Source: Margaritifera margaritifera
Taxonomy: Eukaryota > Mollusca > Bivalvia > Unionida > Margaritiferidae
Assembly: GCA_029931535.1 (NCBI GenBank)
Contig: JAQPZY010001297.1
Location: forward strand, 558,001 to 622,000
DNA length: 64,000 nt
Direction of reading: 5' to 3'
The translations under genes and the position numbers were made by a program. Position 1 is the stretch's first letter. Each line of letters begins with the position of its first letter. This document shows positions 47,601 through 59,377 of this stretch, one piece after another. The notes under the pieces are model-generated. The model was given only the letters and a program-made list of their open reading frames with translations, did no database searches and had not been told where the DNA came from.

Positions 47601-47728
47601 CTTTGTGTTGTTTTTTTTTCAAGTTCATCTACAAGCTGCATTTGTAAATTATTTTTATAGTCAAGTTTCCTATGAGAAGGAACCTTTAAATAAATATGTT
47701 TTTGTTTAAGGTATTTTTCAAGGTAATC

Positions 47729-48900
47729 TCAAGATCGAAAAATTCTAAAATTTCCCAGTGATCTAATTGCCATTCTTTTTGCATTTTGACATGATGTATC
47801 AAACCAAGGATGTCTTGTAGCGGTTGTCTTATAAATATTACCAGACCTTCTTACAGTTTTCTGTACCAACATACCAACATTTTCAGCCGCATTCTGAAGA
47901 GCCTGAACCAGTGTTTTCATAGCTTTATCAAAATCAGATGTTTTGATCACATGGTAAAAAGTCTCAAATGAACAGTTATGAAATTGCTCATGCAAACATT
48001 CCAGATAGACTTTTTTCTTTTCTTGAGTCCATATTAACTTTGTCAAGGGCTCAGATTTATCAGTATAATTGTACATTTTGTGCATATTAGGATCACTACT
48101 AGAAATACTGACAATCTGAGACAAGCCTAGTGAAAGTGGCAAGTGAACTGATTCAACTTTCTTTAAGATATAAAAATTAGATATAAATTTCATAATTGGA
48201 TAATCTGACAGAAAACAGTCAATCATGCCTGCCATATTTTGGGTGATACATGTCAAGTTGCCAACTTCTTCATCATTACCAAAACAGCCATTCACAATTC
48301 TCTAACATGTAGATTTGCAAAAATTCAATAACTTGTGGCTACTACCACCCCTCTTATCCATGTTACTTCCATCAGGCAGAGGTACATCTTGTATGTAGTC
48401 AAAATTACCAAGTAATGTATCATCAAATTCAATGAAATCTGGCTCCGAACTTGTACCTGCATTTAGGTCCACACCTAAAATAAACTGACAATTAGAGTAC
48501 TTTAACTTCAAGTGGGCTATTTATTTTTCTGCAACAAGAATAGTCTCCTCTCCAGAATGCATGGATACATTTTCAGGTGTGACATATATTAGGCCAAAAA
48601 CCATATCAAAGTCAAGGCCAGTGTTTGATGTAGCAGCTTTTAACCATAATATATTTTGTTAACTACTCTCCATGACAACATATTCAGCATTTAGTAAATA
48701 AGTCAAAAACTTTCTTACAAAAATAATGAAACCCCCAGATTTTCGTATTGCATTAATATGCTTATCCATCGCTACAGCAAAATGTTTAAAACCATCTATG
48801 ACTAATTCTGTTGTATTATAACCCCATATTTCTATAAAACCAGAAACACAAATTTACTTACATATCCACCAAACATTTATCTTAATCCAGATATACTCTG
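47729..48900 (-). pseudogene. LINE ORF2 endonuclease and linker, decayed
   Basis: Minus readings: AVAMDKHINAIRKSGGFIIF, TGLDFDMVFGLIYVTPENVS, NCQFILGVDLNAGTSSEPDF (the GDxNA box of AP-type endonucleases), SHKLLNFCKSTC, then GNDEEVGNLTCITQNMAGMI and DCFLSD, as in the 'GxFTCVTxNGxSVVDYVL' box. The linker closes with HPWFDTSCQNAKRMA. The long piece 48295-47729 is open for 188 codons. Stops at 48302 and elsewhere. Confidence 0.78.
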
Positions 48901-49037
48901 TACGATAAAAGTTAGAGCTCACTTGAAATTATTGATATTGATATTAGAGTAATCCATATTTACATTTTCTGTGAATAGCCACTATTAGTATCATCATCAT
49001 AATGTACACCATTAGATGCTAGTCCTCATTTTTCACT

Positions 49038-52000
49038 AAAACAGGCTTTTCTGATACCTCATCATATACATAGATGCTTCCATTGACAACTTGTCATACT
49101 GTAAATAGGCTTTTCTGATAGCTCATCATACACATAGATGCTTCCATTGACAACTTGTCATACTGTAAATAGGCTTTTCTGATACCTCATCATACACATT
49201 GATGCTTCCATTGACAACTTGTCATACTGTAAATAGGCTTTTCTGATACCTCATCATATACATTGATGCTTCCATTGACAACTTGTCATACTGTAAATAG
49301 GCTTTTCTGATACCTCATCATATACATTGATGCTTCCATTGACAACTTGTCATACTGTAAATAGGCTTTTCTGATACCTCATCATATACATTGATGCTTC
49401 CATTGACAACTTGTCATACTGTAAATAGGCTTTTCTGATACCTCATCATATACATAGATGCTTCCATTGACAACTTGTCATACTGTAAATAGGCTTTTCT
49501 GATACCTCATCATATACAAAGGTTGCTTCCATTGACAACTTGTCATACTGTAAATAGGCTTTTCTGATACCTCATCATACACATAGATGCTTCCATTGAC
49601 AACTTGTCATACTGTAAATAGGCTTTTCTGATACCTCATCATACACATAGATGCTTCCATTGACAACTTGTCATACTGTAAATAGGCTTTTCTGATACCT
49701 CATCATACACATAGATGCTTCCATTGACAACTTGTCATACTGTAAATAGGCTTTTCTGATACCTCATCATACACATAGATGCTTCCATTGACAACTTGTC
49801 ATACTGTAAATAGGCTTTTCTGATACCTCATCATACACATAGATGCTTCCATTGACAACTTGTCATACTGTAAATAGGCTTTTCTGATACCTCATCATAC
49901 ACATAGATGCTTCCATTGACAACTTGTCATACTGTAAATAGGCTCTTTTGATATGTCATCATATACATTGATGCTTCCATTGACAACTTGTCATACTGTA
50001 AACAGGCTTTTCTGATACCTCATCATACACATAGATGCTTCCATTGACAACTTGTCATACTGTAAATAGGCTTTTCTAATACCTCATCATATACATAGAT
50101 GCTTCCATTGACAACTTGTCATACTGTAAATAGGCTTTTCTGATACCTCATCATATACATTGATGCTTCCATTGACAACTTGTCATACTGTAAATAGGCT
50201 TTTCTGATACCTCATCATATACATTGATGCTTCCATTGACAACTTGTCATACTGTAAATAGGCTTTTCTGATACCTCATCATATACATTGATGCTTCCAT
50301 TGATAACCAGTTTGTCATACTGTAAATAGGCTTTTCTGATACCTCATCATATACATTGATGCTTCCATTGACAACTTGTCATACTGTAAATAGGCTTTTC
50401 TGATACCTCATCATATACATTGATGCTTCCATTGACAACTTGTCATACTGTAAATAGGCTTTTCTGATACCTCATCATATACATTGATGCTTCCATTGAC
50501 AACTTGTCATACTGTAAATAGGCTTTTCTGATACCTCATCATACACATAGATGCTTCCATTGACAACTTGTCATACTGTAAATAGGCTTTTCTAATACCT
50601 CATCATATACATTGATGCTTCCATTGACAACTTGTCATACTGTAAATAGGCTCTTTTGACATCTCATCATATACATAGATGCTTCCATTGACAACTTGTC
50701 ATACTGTAAATAGGCTCTTTTGACATCTCATCATATACATTGATGCTTCCATTGACAACTTGTCATACTGTAAATAGGCTCTTTTGATATGTCATCATAT
50801 ACATAGATGCTTCCATTGACAACTTGTCATACTGTAAATAGGCTTTTCTGATACCTCATCATATACATTGATGCTTCCATTGACAACTTGTCATACTGTA
50901 AATAGGCTTTTCTGATACCTCATCATACACATAGATGCTTCCATTGACAACTTGTCATACTGTAAATAGGCTTTTCTGATACCTCATCATACACATAGAT
51001 GCTTCCATTGACAACTTGTCATACTGTAAATAGGCTTTTCTGATACCTCATCATACACATAGATGCTTCCATTGACAACTTGTCATACTGTAAATAGGCT
51101 CTTTTGATATGTCATCATATACATTGATGCTTCCATTGACAACTTGTCATACTGTAAACAGGCTTTTCTGATACCTCATCATACACATAGATGCTTCCAT
51201 TGACAACTTGACATACTGTAAATAGGCTTTTCTAATACCTCATCATATACATTGATGCTTCCATTGACAACTTGTCATACTGTAAATAGGCTTTTCTGAT
51301 ACCTCATCATATACATTGATTCTTCCATTGACAACTTGTCATACTGTAAATAGGCTTTTCTGATACCTCATCATATACATTGATGCTTCCATTGACAACT
51401 TGTCATACTGTAAATAGGCTTTTCTGATACCTCATCATATACATTGATGCTTCCATTGATAACCAGTTTGTCATACTGTAAATAGGCTTTTCTGATACCT
51501 CATCATATACATTGATGCTTCCATTGACAACTTGTCATACTGTAAATAGGCTTTTCTGATACCTCATCATATACATTGATGCTTCCATTGACAACTTGTC
51601 ATACTGTAAACAGGCTTTTCTGATACCTCATCATACACATAGATGCTTCCATTGACAACTTGTCATACTGTAAATAGGCTTTTCTAATACCTCATCATAT
51701 ACATTGATGCTTCCATTGACAACTTGTCATACTGTAAATAGGCTTTTCTGATACCTCATCATATACATTGATGCTTCCATTGACAACTTGTCATACTGTA
51801 AATAGGCTTTTCTGATACCTCATCATATACATTGATGCTTCCATTGACAACTTGTCATACTGTAAATAGGCTTTTCTGATACCTCATCATATACATTGAT
51901 GCTTCCATTTATAACCAGTTTGTCATACTGTAAATAGGCTTTTCTGATACCTCATCATATACATTGATGCTTCCATTGACAACTTGTCATACTGTAAATA

Positions 52001-52990
52001 GGCTTTTCTGATACCTCATCATATACATTGATGCTTCCATTGACAACTTGTCATACTGTAAATAGGCTTTTCTGATACCTCATCATATACATTGATGCTT
52101 CCATTGACAACTTGTCATACTGTAAATAGGCTTTTCTGATACCTCATCATACACATAGATGCTTCCATTGACAACTTGTCATACTGTAAATAGGCTCTTT
52201 TGACATCTCATCATATACATTGATGCTTCCATTGACAACTTGTCATACTGTAAATAGGCTCTTTTGACATCTCATCATATACATAGATGCTTCCATTGAC
52301 AACTTGTCATACTGTAAATAGGCTCTTTTGACATCTCATCATATACATTGATGCTTCCATTGACAACTTGTCATACTGTAAATAGGCTCTTTTGATATGT
52401 CATCATATACATAGATGCTTCCATTGACAACTTGTCATACTGTAAATAGGCTTTTCTGATACCTCATCATATACATTGATGCTTCCATTGACAACTTGTC
52501 ATACTGTAAATAGGCTCTTTTGATATATCATCATATACATAGATGCTTCCATTGATAACCAGTTTGTCATACTGTAAATAGGCTTTTCTGATACCTCATC
52601 ATATACATTGATGCTTCCATTGACAACTTGTCATACTGTAAATAGGCTCTTTTGATATGTCATCATATACATAGATGCTTCCATTGATAACCAGTTTGTC
52701 ATACTGTAAATAGGCTTTTCTGATACCTCATCATATACATTGATGCTTCCATTGACAACTAGTTTGCCATACTGTAAATAGGCTCTTTTGATATCTCATC
52801 ATATACATAGATGTTTCCATTGATAACCAGTTTGTCATACTGTAAATAGGCTTTTCTGATACCTCATCATACACATAGATGCTTCCATTGACAACTAGTT
52901 TGTCATATTGCAAATAGACTTTTCCAATATCTCATCATAAACATAGATGTTTCCAATGACAACTAGTTTGTCATACTGGAAATAGGCTTT
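49038..52990. repeat. 64-bp satellite, about 61 copies, derived from LINE ORF1
   Basis: Unit AGGCTTTTCTGATACCTCAT CATATACATAGATGCTTCCA TTGACAACTTGTCATACTGT AAAT. Some copies are 68 bp (GATAACCAGTTTGTC or GACAACTAGTTTGTC in place of GACAACTTGTC). The 68-bp form is commonest next to the ORF1 side. A GTAAACAGG variant marks higher-order steps: 49998, 51154 (1156 bp, 18 units) and 51606 (452 bp, 7 units). On minus one frame of each unit encodes QYDKLVVNGSIYVYDEVSEK. Confidence 0.93.
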
Positions 52991-54124
52991 TCTTCCTTGC
53001 TTGATATGTTCCTGTAGAAAAAATTTCAGAAGATTCCTCATTTTCTTCACTCGTGCCAGAAAGTCCTAATATGGATCCTTGGTTGTGCTTTATCCTACCT
53101 ATCATTTGTTATCAGCTGAGTGTCTTCGATCATTTGAATTTTGATACTCCTCTCTTTGTCGTCCAACTTCTCTTTGCTTTCTCCTGTATATTTTCAACAC
53201 TAGTTCCTTATCCATGTACTTGGTGAACTCACTGATTGCAGGTCTTGGTGACTTATTGCTGTTAAGTCTATGTACCCTCTCAACTGAGATTTCTAAATTA
53301 TCAATCTTCGGTTCCTCTGAAATATGACATGATTTTGGCTTTGGTGTCCTGCCATTTTTAACCAAGAGATTCTTCTAGGTCATAGAAAATTATGTTCTCC
53401 CTCCATGAGTGAGATTAGTGGTGCTCTACTCTACTTTCTGTCACTTTCACTTTTTGATCCAGGTCATTTACAGTCTCAATCAACACATCTTTCTTCCTCC
53501 CTAGTCTCTTGTTTTCCCTACATTACTGCTCATTCTGCAATCTTAGCTAATCGACAGTTTGCTATAAAAAAAAATAGTTAATCTAGCATATAAAGATTTC
53601 ACATGGTTCCTAATGTCAGCACGATTGGAATAATATCTGAGATGGAGGGTTGAGAAGTAAAAACATCAGTGACTTCAAACTTAGAACAGTCAACTGTTAT
53701 CACAGCTTGCTTTGTGCAGGGTTCTGTGTCAACAGCATGGTGACCACCCCTCATGTCTAACTATGACTGAATTGATGGTTGTGCATTTAACTCCTGGGTG
53801 CTTACTTCTGCTGCGTAATGTCCTGGGAAGATCAGCATCTGGCTGCACCCTGTAATCAGCTATTCACTTTCCCTAGTTGCTACTTCCACACCCTCTCTAA
53901 TTCAGCACAGGGTTCATCTCGATTGAACGACACACGACCAGTAACAAAAACAAACATAGTCTAATTGTTAGAGACATATTTCCTGGGTTTAGCATTCTCA
54001 TGCTTTCTCTGACATTGATTGGTTGGGTAAAACAACCAATCCTTAACCTCCATAACACCAGGCATGCACCCATGGTGAACAAGAATACAGATTGGAGCAA
54101 GTATGGTTTACACTCTTGAGACAT
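52990..54124 (-). pseudogene. LINE ORF1, decayed (2A-like end, coiled coil, ORF1 domain)
   Basis: 54124-53897 ends CLFLLLVVCRSIEMNPVLN, close to the hydrophobic plus [D/S]-x-E-x-NPGP 2A-like peptides known at the start of some marine LINE ORF1s. 53560-53380 reads CRENKRLGRKKDVLIETVND and LDQKVKVTESRVEHH, a coiled coil. 53365-53102 reads ISVERVHRLNSNKSPRPAIS and EFTKYMDKELVLKIYRRKQR, the RVHRLG-type box of L1-like ORF1 (transposase_22 family). The final part RVKKMRNLLKFFLQEHIKQG RKAYFQYDKLVV leads into the satellite. Frame changes near 53375 and 53100. Confidence 0.72.
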
Positions 54125-54130
54125 ATCATT

Positions 54131-54375
54131 ATATACTGAACTGCAGTATAGTGAGACAGCATTATATACTGAACTAAGGTATAGCAGAAATAATCAACAT
54201 TTTTAAAATAATAGTGTTTTAAAAAAAAATACAGATATACCAGGTAACACTAAACTTCATGTTGTTTTCTTTCAACCCATGTTGTCATATATTGGTTTAA
54301 TTTTTCGATATGAGGTCGATAGCGATAATACATTATATCTGGAATCACGTTGTAACAAGGGAGAGCTGTACCATA
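54131..54375. mobile_element. Tigger-type MITE fragment
   Basis: CATTATATACTGAACTRMRG TATAGYRAGAC is doubled near 54127-54190, and the right side ends GTAACAAGGGAGAGCTGTA, the inverse of the TACAGCTCTCCCT end seen at 42712. It lies between the LINE and exon E. Confidence 0.45.
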
Positions 54376-54583
54376 TAGTGGATAGTTTTAAAATTGGAAA
54401 CATTTAAGATCTTTAGCAGCATTTCAATAAGATTAAAAATGTATCAACATATATATTAAAACCTCTCTGTAACTGTAATCACTAACATATAACTGGCCAA
54501 AATTTAAAACCCTTTTTTAGGAATGAAATCACTCAATTTTACACCAAAAAAATAAACCCACTATATAGCAAGTGTATACTTAC

Positions 54584-54633
54584 TTGGTATTTTTATTTGA
54601 CAGTTGCTTTCTTATCACAATATAGAGATCATC
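54584..54633 (-). CDS. FANCD2: FANCD2 exon E, 50-nt exon with the ubiquitin-acceptor lysine (phase 0/2)
   Basis: Acceptor TTTTAAAG, donor AA/GTAAGT. The exon encodes DDLYIVIRKQLSNKNT plus two bases of a lysine codon. Human FANCD2 has DDMHLVIRKQLSS here; by my count of the human sequence from memory, its lysine is K561, the site modified by FANCL/UBE2T. The equivalent codon AAG is at 54609-54607. An upstream open frame runs through the acceptor but diverges from FANCD2, which supports the splice call. The exon is isolated between introns of 3.5 and 15.3 kb. Confidence 0.93.
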
Positions 54634-54869
54634 CTTTAAAAGAAGAACACATAGATTAAAATTAACTCCATCCACGTCATTGTTCTCAAAGAATAACTGT
54701 TCTCCTTCTTGATCTTGTTGATTACCTTCTGTGGAAAAGATCATTTTCAGCAGGCTGTTGACTTCATTTATAATTTGTAATTGCAAAAGATGAATAAAAT
54801 ATCACTCCTGAAGCATATGAAGTAGATATTAAAGAACTAATAACAGAAATACAAATACTTGTATCACAG

Positions 54870-56372
54870 TAAACAGGTATAATTTTTGATCATAGTAAAC
54901 AGTTATAATCCTTTATCATAGTAAACAGTTATAATCCTTTATCATAGTAAACAGATATAATCCTTTATCACAGTAAACAGTTATAATCCTTTATCATAGT
55001 AAACAGGCATAATGCTTTATCGTAGTAAACAGGTATAGTCCATTATCACAGTAAACAGTTATAATCCTTTATCATAGTAAACAGGTATAATCCTTTATCA
55101 TAGTAAACAGGTATAATCCTTTATCATAGTAAACAGGTATAGTCCTTTATCACAGTAAACAGTTATAATCCTTTATCATAGTAAACAGGTATAATCCTTT
55201 ATCATAGTAAACAGGTATAATCCTTTATCATAGTAAACAGATATAATCCTTTATCATAGTAAACAGATATAATCCTTTATCATAGTAAACAGATATAATC
55301 CTTTATCATAGTAAACAAGTATAATCCTTTATCATAGTAAACAGGTATAATCCTTTATCATAGTAAACAGATATAATCCTTTATTATAGTAAACAGTTAT
55401 AATCCTTTATCATAGTAAACAGGCATAATGCTTTATCGTAGTAAACAAGTATAATCCTTTATCATAGTAAACAGGTATAATCCTGTATCATAGTAAACAG
55501 GTATAATCCTTTATCATAGTAAACAGATATAATCCTTTATCATAGTAAACAGATATAATCCTTTATCATAGTAAACAGGTATAATTCTTTATCATAGTAA
55601 ACAGGTGTAATCCTTTATCATAGTAAACAGTTATAATCATTTATCATAGTAAACAAGTATAATCCTTTATCATAGTAAACAGGTATAATCCTTTATCATA
55701 GTAAACAGGTATAATCCTTTATCATAGTAAACAGGTATAATCCTTTATGATAGTAAACAGATATAATCCTTTATCATAGTAAACAGGTATAATCCTTTAT
55801 GATAGTAAACAGATATAATCCTTTATCATAGTAAACAGATATAATCCTTTATCATAGTAAACATGTATAATCCTTTATCATAGTAAACAGGTATAATCCT
55901 TTATGATAGTAAACAGATATAATCCTTTATCATAGTAAACAGATATAATCCATTATCATAGTAAACAGGTATAATCCGTTATCATATTAAGCAGATATAA
56001 TCCTTTATCATAGTAAACAGATATAATCCTTTATCATAGTAAACATGTATAATCCTTTATCATAGTAAACAGGTATAATCCTTTATCATAGTAAACAGGT
56101 ATAATCCTTTATCATAGTAAACAGGTATAATCCTTTATCATAGTAAACAGGTATAATCCTTTATGATAGTAAACATGTATAATCCTTTATCATAGTAAAC
56201 AGGTATAATCCTTTATCATAGTAAACATGTATAATCCTTTATCATAGTAAACAGATATAATCCTTTATCATAGTAAACAGATATAATCCTTTAGCATAGT
56301 ATACAGATATAATCCTTTATCAAAGTAAATAGGTATAATCCTTTATCATAGTAAACAGGTATAATCCTTTCT
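54870..56372. repeat. 25-bp tandem array, about 60 copies
   Basis: Unit GTATAATCCTTTATCATAGT AAACA, with substitutions at the first base pair (GT, AT, TT, GC) and occasional GATAG or CACAG variants. Located in the intron between exons D and E, about 240 bp from exon E. Confidence 0.96.
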
Positions 56373-56804
56373 ATTGAGATGTTCAATGCATATCTGTATT
56401 TTATTTCTGTGCATCCGAGTGCATCCAGCACAGATTCAAATATAATCCAACATGTTGGCTAAATCTGAGCTAACAGCAAATACCTGTCTTGCTGTAAGAT
56501 TATTGAACACTTGCCCAGTTATCCAAACTCATGCTGATCTGAAACTTATTCAGTTACATGTAGCCTTGTTATTTTAAATAATCTAGCCTGCACTGTAATA
56601 ATGTTCATGTCACAGAAAACATAATTACATAAATTCACAAAGCACATAATTACATAAAAATAAAGGTTCTAAATCTGAGATTTAATTGGTCTCTTTTTGT
56701 ACAAACATAAAAACAACCAAGAAACTAGAAATGTGTTCATGAAATACGGATGCCTCACCACAATGCCTGAAATGACCTACACACAAAACTTAACCCAAAG
56801 TGAA
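56373..56804. other. Intron D-E, unassigned part
   Basis: No coding or element recognised; the phrase ATAATTACATAAA is doubled near 56620-56660. Confidence 0.4.
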
Positions 56805-57222
56805 AGACAGACATATATGTATGGACAGATAGACAAGGGTAATTCTATATGCCCTACACTGTCATCATGAGACATAAATATAGTCTTATCAGACAGACAT
56901 ATATGTATGGACAGATAGACAAGGGTAATTCTATATGCCCTACACTGTCATCATGGGACATAAATAGACTTATCAGACAGACATATATGTATGGACAGAT
57001 AGACAAGGGTAATTCTATATGCCCTACACTGTCATCATGGGACATAAATAGACTTATCAGACATACATATATGTATGGACAGATAGACAACGGTAATTCT
57101 ATATGCCTTACACTGTCATCATGAGACATAAATAGACTTATCAGACATACATATATGTATGGACAGATAGACAAGGGTAATTCTATATGCCTTACACTGT
57201 CATCATGAGACATAAATATACT
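56805..57222. repeat. 84-86-bp tandem array, 5 copies
   Basis: Unit AGACAGACATATATGTATGG, ACAGATAGACAAGGGTAATT, CTATATGCCCTACACTGTCA, TCATGGGACATAAATAGACT TATC. Starts at 56805, 56891, 56975 and onwards. Open frames of 91 and 128 codons are shadows. Confidence 0.95.
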
Positions 57223-57996
57223 CTGGTTGCAAACATTCACATTATTTCTCTTAATTCATCTACTTTTCCGTCTTTTAGGTGGCTTCACCCTGTCATTTTT
57301 TTTATCTTTGGTGCAAGAAAGTTGCCTCTGTGGCACCCATAAGGTGCATAAAAAAGACCCACCCACCTCCGCCCCCAATCATTATGGTTGATTTTAGACT
57401 GACTTATTGAATCAAGTGTGTCCTTCGACAATTTCATTGCCGGAGAGAAATATTATACTGATTTTGATTAGCTTGTGCATAACTGAGAGCACATGGTTGA
57501 TGATAATAGAAAATATAATCAAGTGAAAATAAAATCTTATTAAAAAAAAAAAACTGCTGCATTTATTTTCAAAGCAGCTTACAGGAAGAGAAAATGTAGA
57601 ATCAGGTGTCCAAAATAAAATTCTACAAAAGGATGATGAATCAAGCAGGAGAAGTTAAATTCTCAGAATAGACGGGCCATCAGCTAGAGAATCTGATTAG
57701 GATATTTGTTTGAATTTTCTTGAATAAATAACAGATATTTGTGATCCCTGTTTTTCCAAATACCCCACTTTTTCACTTTGCATTGGCATGAAGATCCCAT
57801 TTTGGTTAGTTCTGGAATGAACACTGCTACAGATATTTTAGCCCACCCCACTGCCAAAGCAAAACTAGTTTGAGTTTCTTGTCATTGCTATACAATACCT
57901 CCCCTGCATATGAAGTAAATACCATAGAAATGATATGGAATCACAATGATCCACTTTAGGGACAAGTCTCAGTCTCCCTCTCTCCCTCTCTCTCTT

Positions 57997-58052
<56 letters not shown>

Positions 58053-58150
58053 ACTCTCTCTGTGCACAAAAGACAAAAAAAATTATGCATGTGAGTTTTT
58101 ATGTGCATGTGTGTGTGCTGTGAAGAGAACTTCAAAAATTGACATACTAC
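57223..58150. repeat. Intron D-E, right part, with (CT)n microsatellite
   Basis: A CT tract at 57968-58052 (purine-rich GA on the gene strand) begins about 100 bp from the exon D donor. The rest has no recognised feature. Confidence 0.6.
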
Positions 58151-58258
58151 CTGTATAAGACCCCCTTCCTGGGGGTTCTTAAAGGCCAGGGCACTCAGCA
58201 TCTGATACAGTTTTCTGATCTGGGACACCGACAAGTTGTCAATGTAGTCCAACACTCC
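58151..58258 (-). CDS. FANCD2: FANCD2 exon D (36 codons, phase 0/0)
   Basis: Acceptor TTGACAG, donor CAG/GTAGTATGT. The translation GVLDYIDNLSVSQIRKLY matches human GILDYLDNISPQQIRKLF almost residue for residue and ends GGLIQ, matching human HIQ just before the ubiquitination segment. The 3517-bp intron that follows holds a CT microsatellite, an 84-bp array and a long 25-bp array. Confidence 0.96.
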
Positions 58259-58626
58259 CTGTCAAGCACACCAACACAGCAAAGAATACTAACATTTCTT
58301 ATTGACGATTTTAACAAACATGATTTAAGTAGTAACATATAGGATTTTCCAATGGTAAATGCAAAGAAAAGTCAACTGCAGAACTTGATGTCTCATGAAT
58401 AAAGCCAAGGTGAAGGTGAACTCCATGATTTGTATCCCTCTTAGCTCTATGACTTCATGCAACTATCTGGCATTTTGCCATGGAGTCTTCCTAACACATT
58501 GAATCTACAGGCTGTAAAGTGAAATGCATTCTTCAACAAGAAAGATGTTTACAAATTATGACGAACTTTTATCAGAACTTTCATGACGAACTTTTGTCAG
58601 ATCAGAACTTCTATCACAGATCATAT

Positions 58627-59046
58627 CAGGGTTAGAAGTGAAATTAACTTTCAAAATTTAAGGGTTTTTTAAAACTTTTTTCAAGGTTTTAAATTTTTTT
58701 TAGGTTCAAGATACAAAGCAGTTACAAGATTATCTTCATGGTGAGCATAACATTTATTAAAAACTTGAAAATGAATGATAGAATAAAATGACTGGATGTC
58801 TTTAATTTGCATAATTTGCACACTTTCTCAACCGCTAGACTAGCCTAACGAAAAAACTAGTGCAAAAAAGCATTTTTTGTGGGGTCGGGGTCAAGCCATT
58901 CATCATTTATTCAAATTTTTAGGGGTTTTTTTTCTTTATTTAGGTTTCCTTCAGTTTTTGGGTTTTGTTGTTGCCCTTTTTAGGTTTCTAAGGTCAAAAT
59001 TAAATTTTAGGGTTTTCACGGTTTTTGAGGTCCACTTCTAACCCTG
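58627..59046. mobile_element. hAT-type MITE, CAGGGTTAGAAGTG ends
   Basis: CAGGGTTAGAAGTG at the left and CACTTCTAACCCTG at the right are perfect 14-bp inverted repeats. The interior is T-rich with repeated 'aggtttt' phrases, no coding. No matching 8-bp target duplication could be seen (GATCATAT against TTTTATCT), so the hAT call is from the terminal sequence only. Confidence 0.65.
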
Positions 59047-59245
59047 TTTTATCTCAAAAATGTTGCAACTGTTTTCTTTAGCTATTAGGAAATAAAGTAT
59101 CCCCTACCACAGCAAGTCTGACTGATGACAACACCAGCCAAGCTGATGGACCACACAATGTGTAATTATACAATATTAAACCTCTTCTTTATTACATATC
59201 TATCAATCCAATTGTTTTCAAATCTGAAAGTCATTAACATCTTAC

Positions 59246-59377
59246 CTTTACCAATATTGCAAAGGGTGCCATTTTGGGCAGGTCAGTCCCTACTAGGTCC
59301 ACAAGAATCTCAAGAGAGGAATCTACTTCTCCCTCAAATCCACTGCCAATATGTGCCACCAAGTTTCCTACTATCTC
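59246..59377 (-). CDS. FANCD2: FANCD2 exon C (44 codons, phase 0/0)
   Basis: Acceptor GTTGCAG, donor AAG/GTAAG. The exon reads EIVGNLVAHIGSGFEGEVDS and closes MAPFAILVK. It aligns with human [20 protein letters not shown] and AVFVK. The glycine- and acid-containing turn (SGFEGEVD against SGNEAEVD) is a good family signature. The downstream 987-bp intron carries a short hAT-type inverted-repeat element. Confidence 0.95.

Larger units (their letters stand above)
45560..54130 (-). mobile_element. LINE retrotransposon with two internal satellite expansions
   Basis: In order on the minus strand: ORF1 5' part with a hydrophobic segment and 2A-like end (54124-53897), coiled coil and ORF1 domain (53560-53100), ORF1 C-terminus expanded to a 64-bp satellite (52990-49040), ORF1 stop (49019), endonuclease (about 48900-47730), linker minisatellite (47600-47370), reverse transcriptase (about 47360-46450) and C-terminal region (to about 45600). 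Many stops and frame changes; inactive. A clade cannot be fixed by eye; the ORF1/EN/RT layout fits CR1- or L1-like animal LINEs. Confidence 0.75.

Noticed and set aside
58627..59046. 8-bp target duplication proving a hAT origin
   Set aside because: The flanking octamers GATCATAT and TTTTATCT do not match; only the terminal sequence supports the call.
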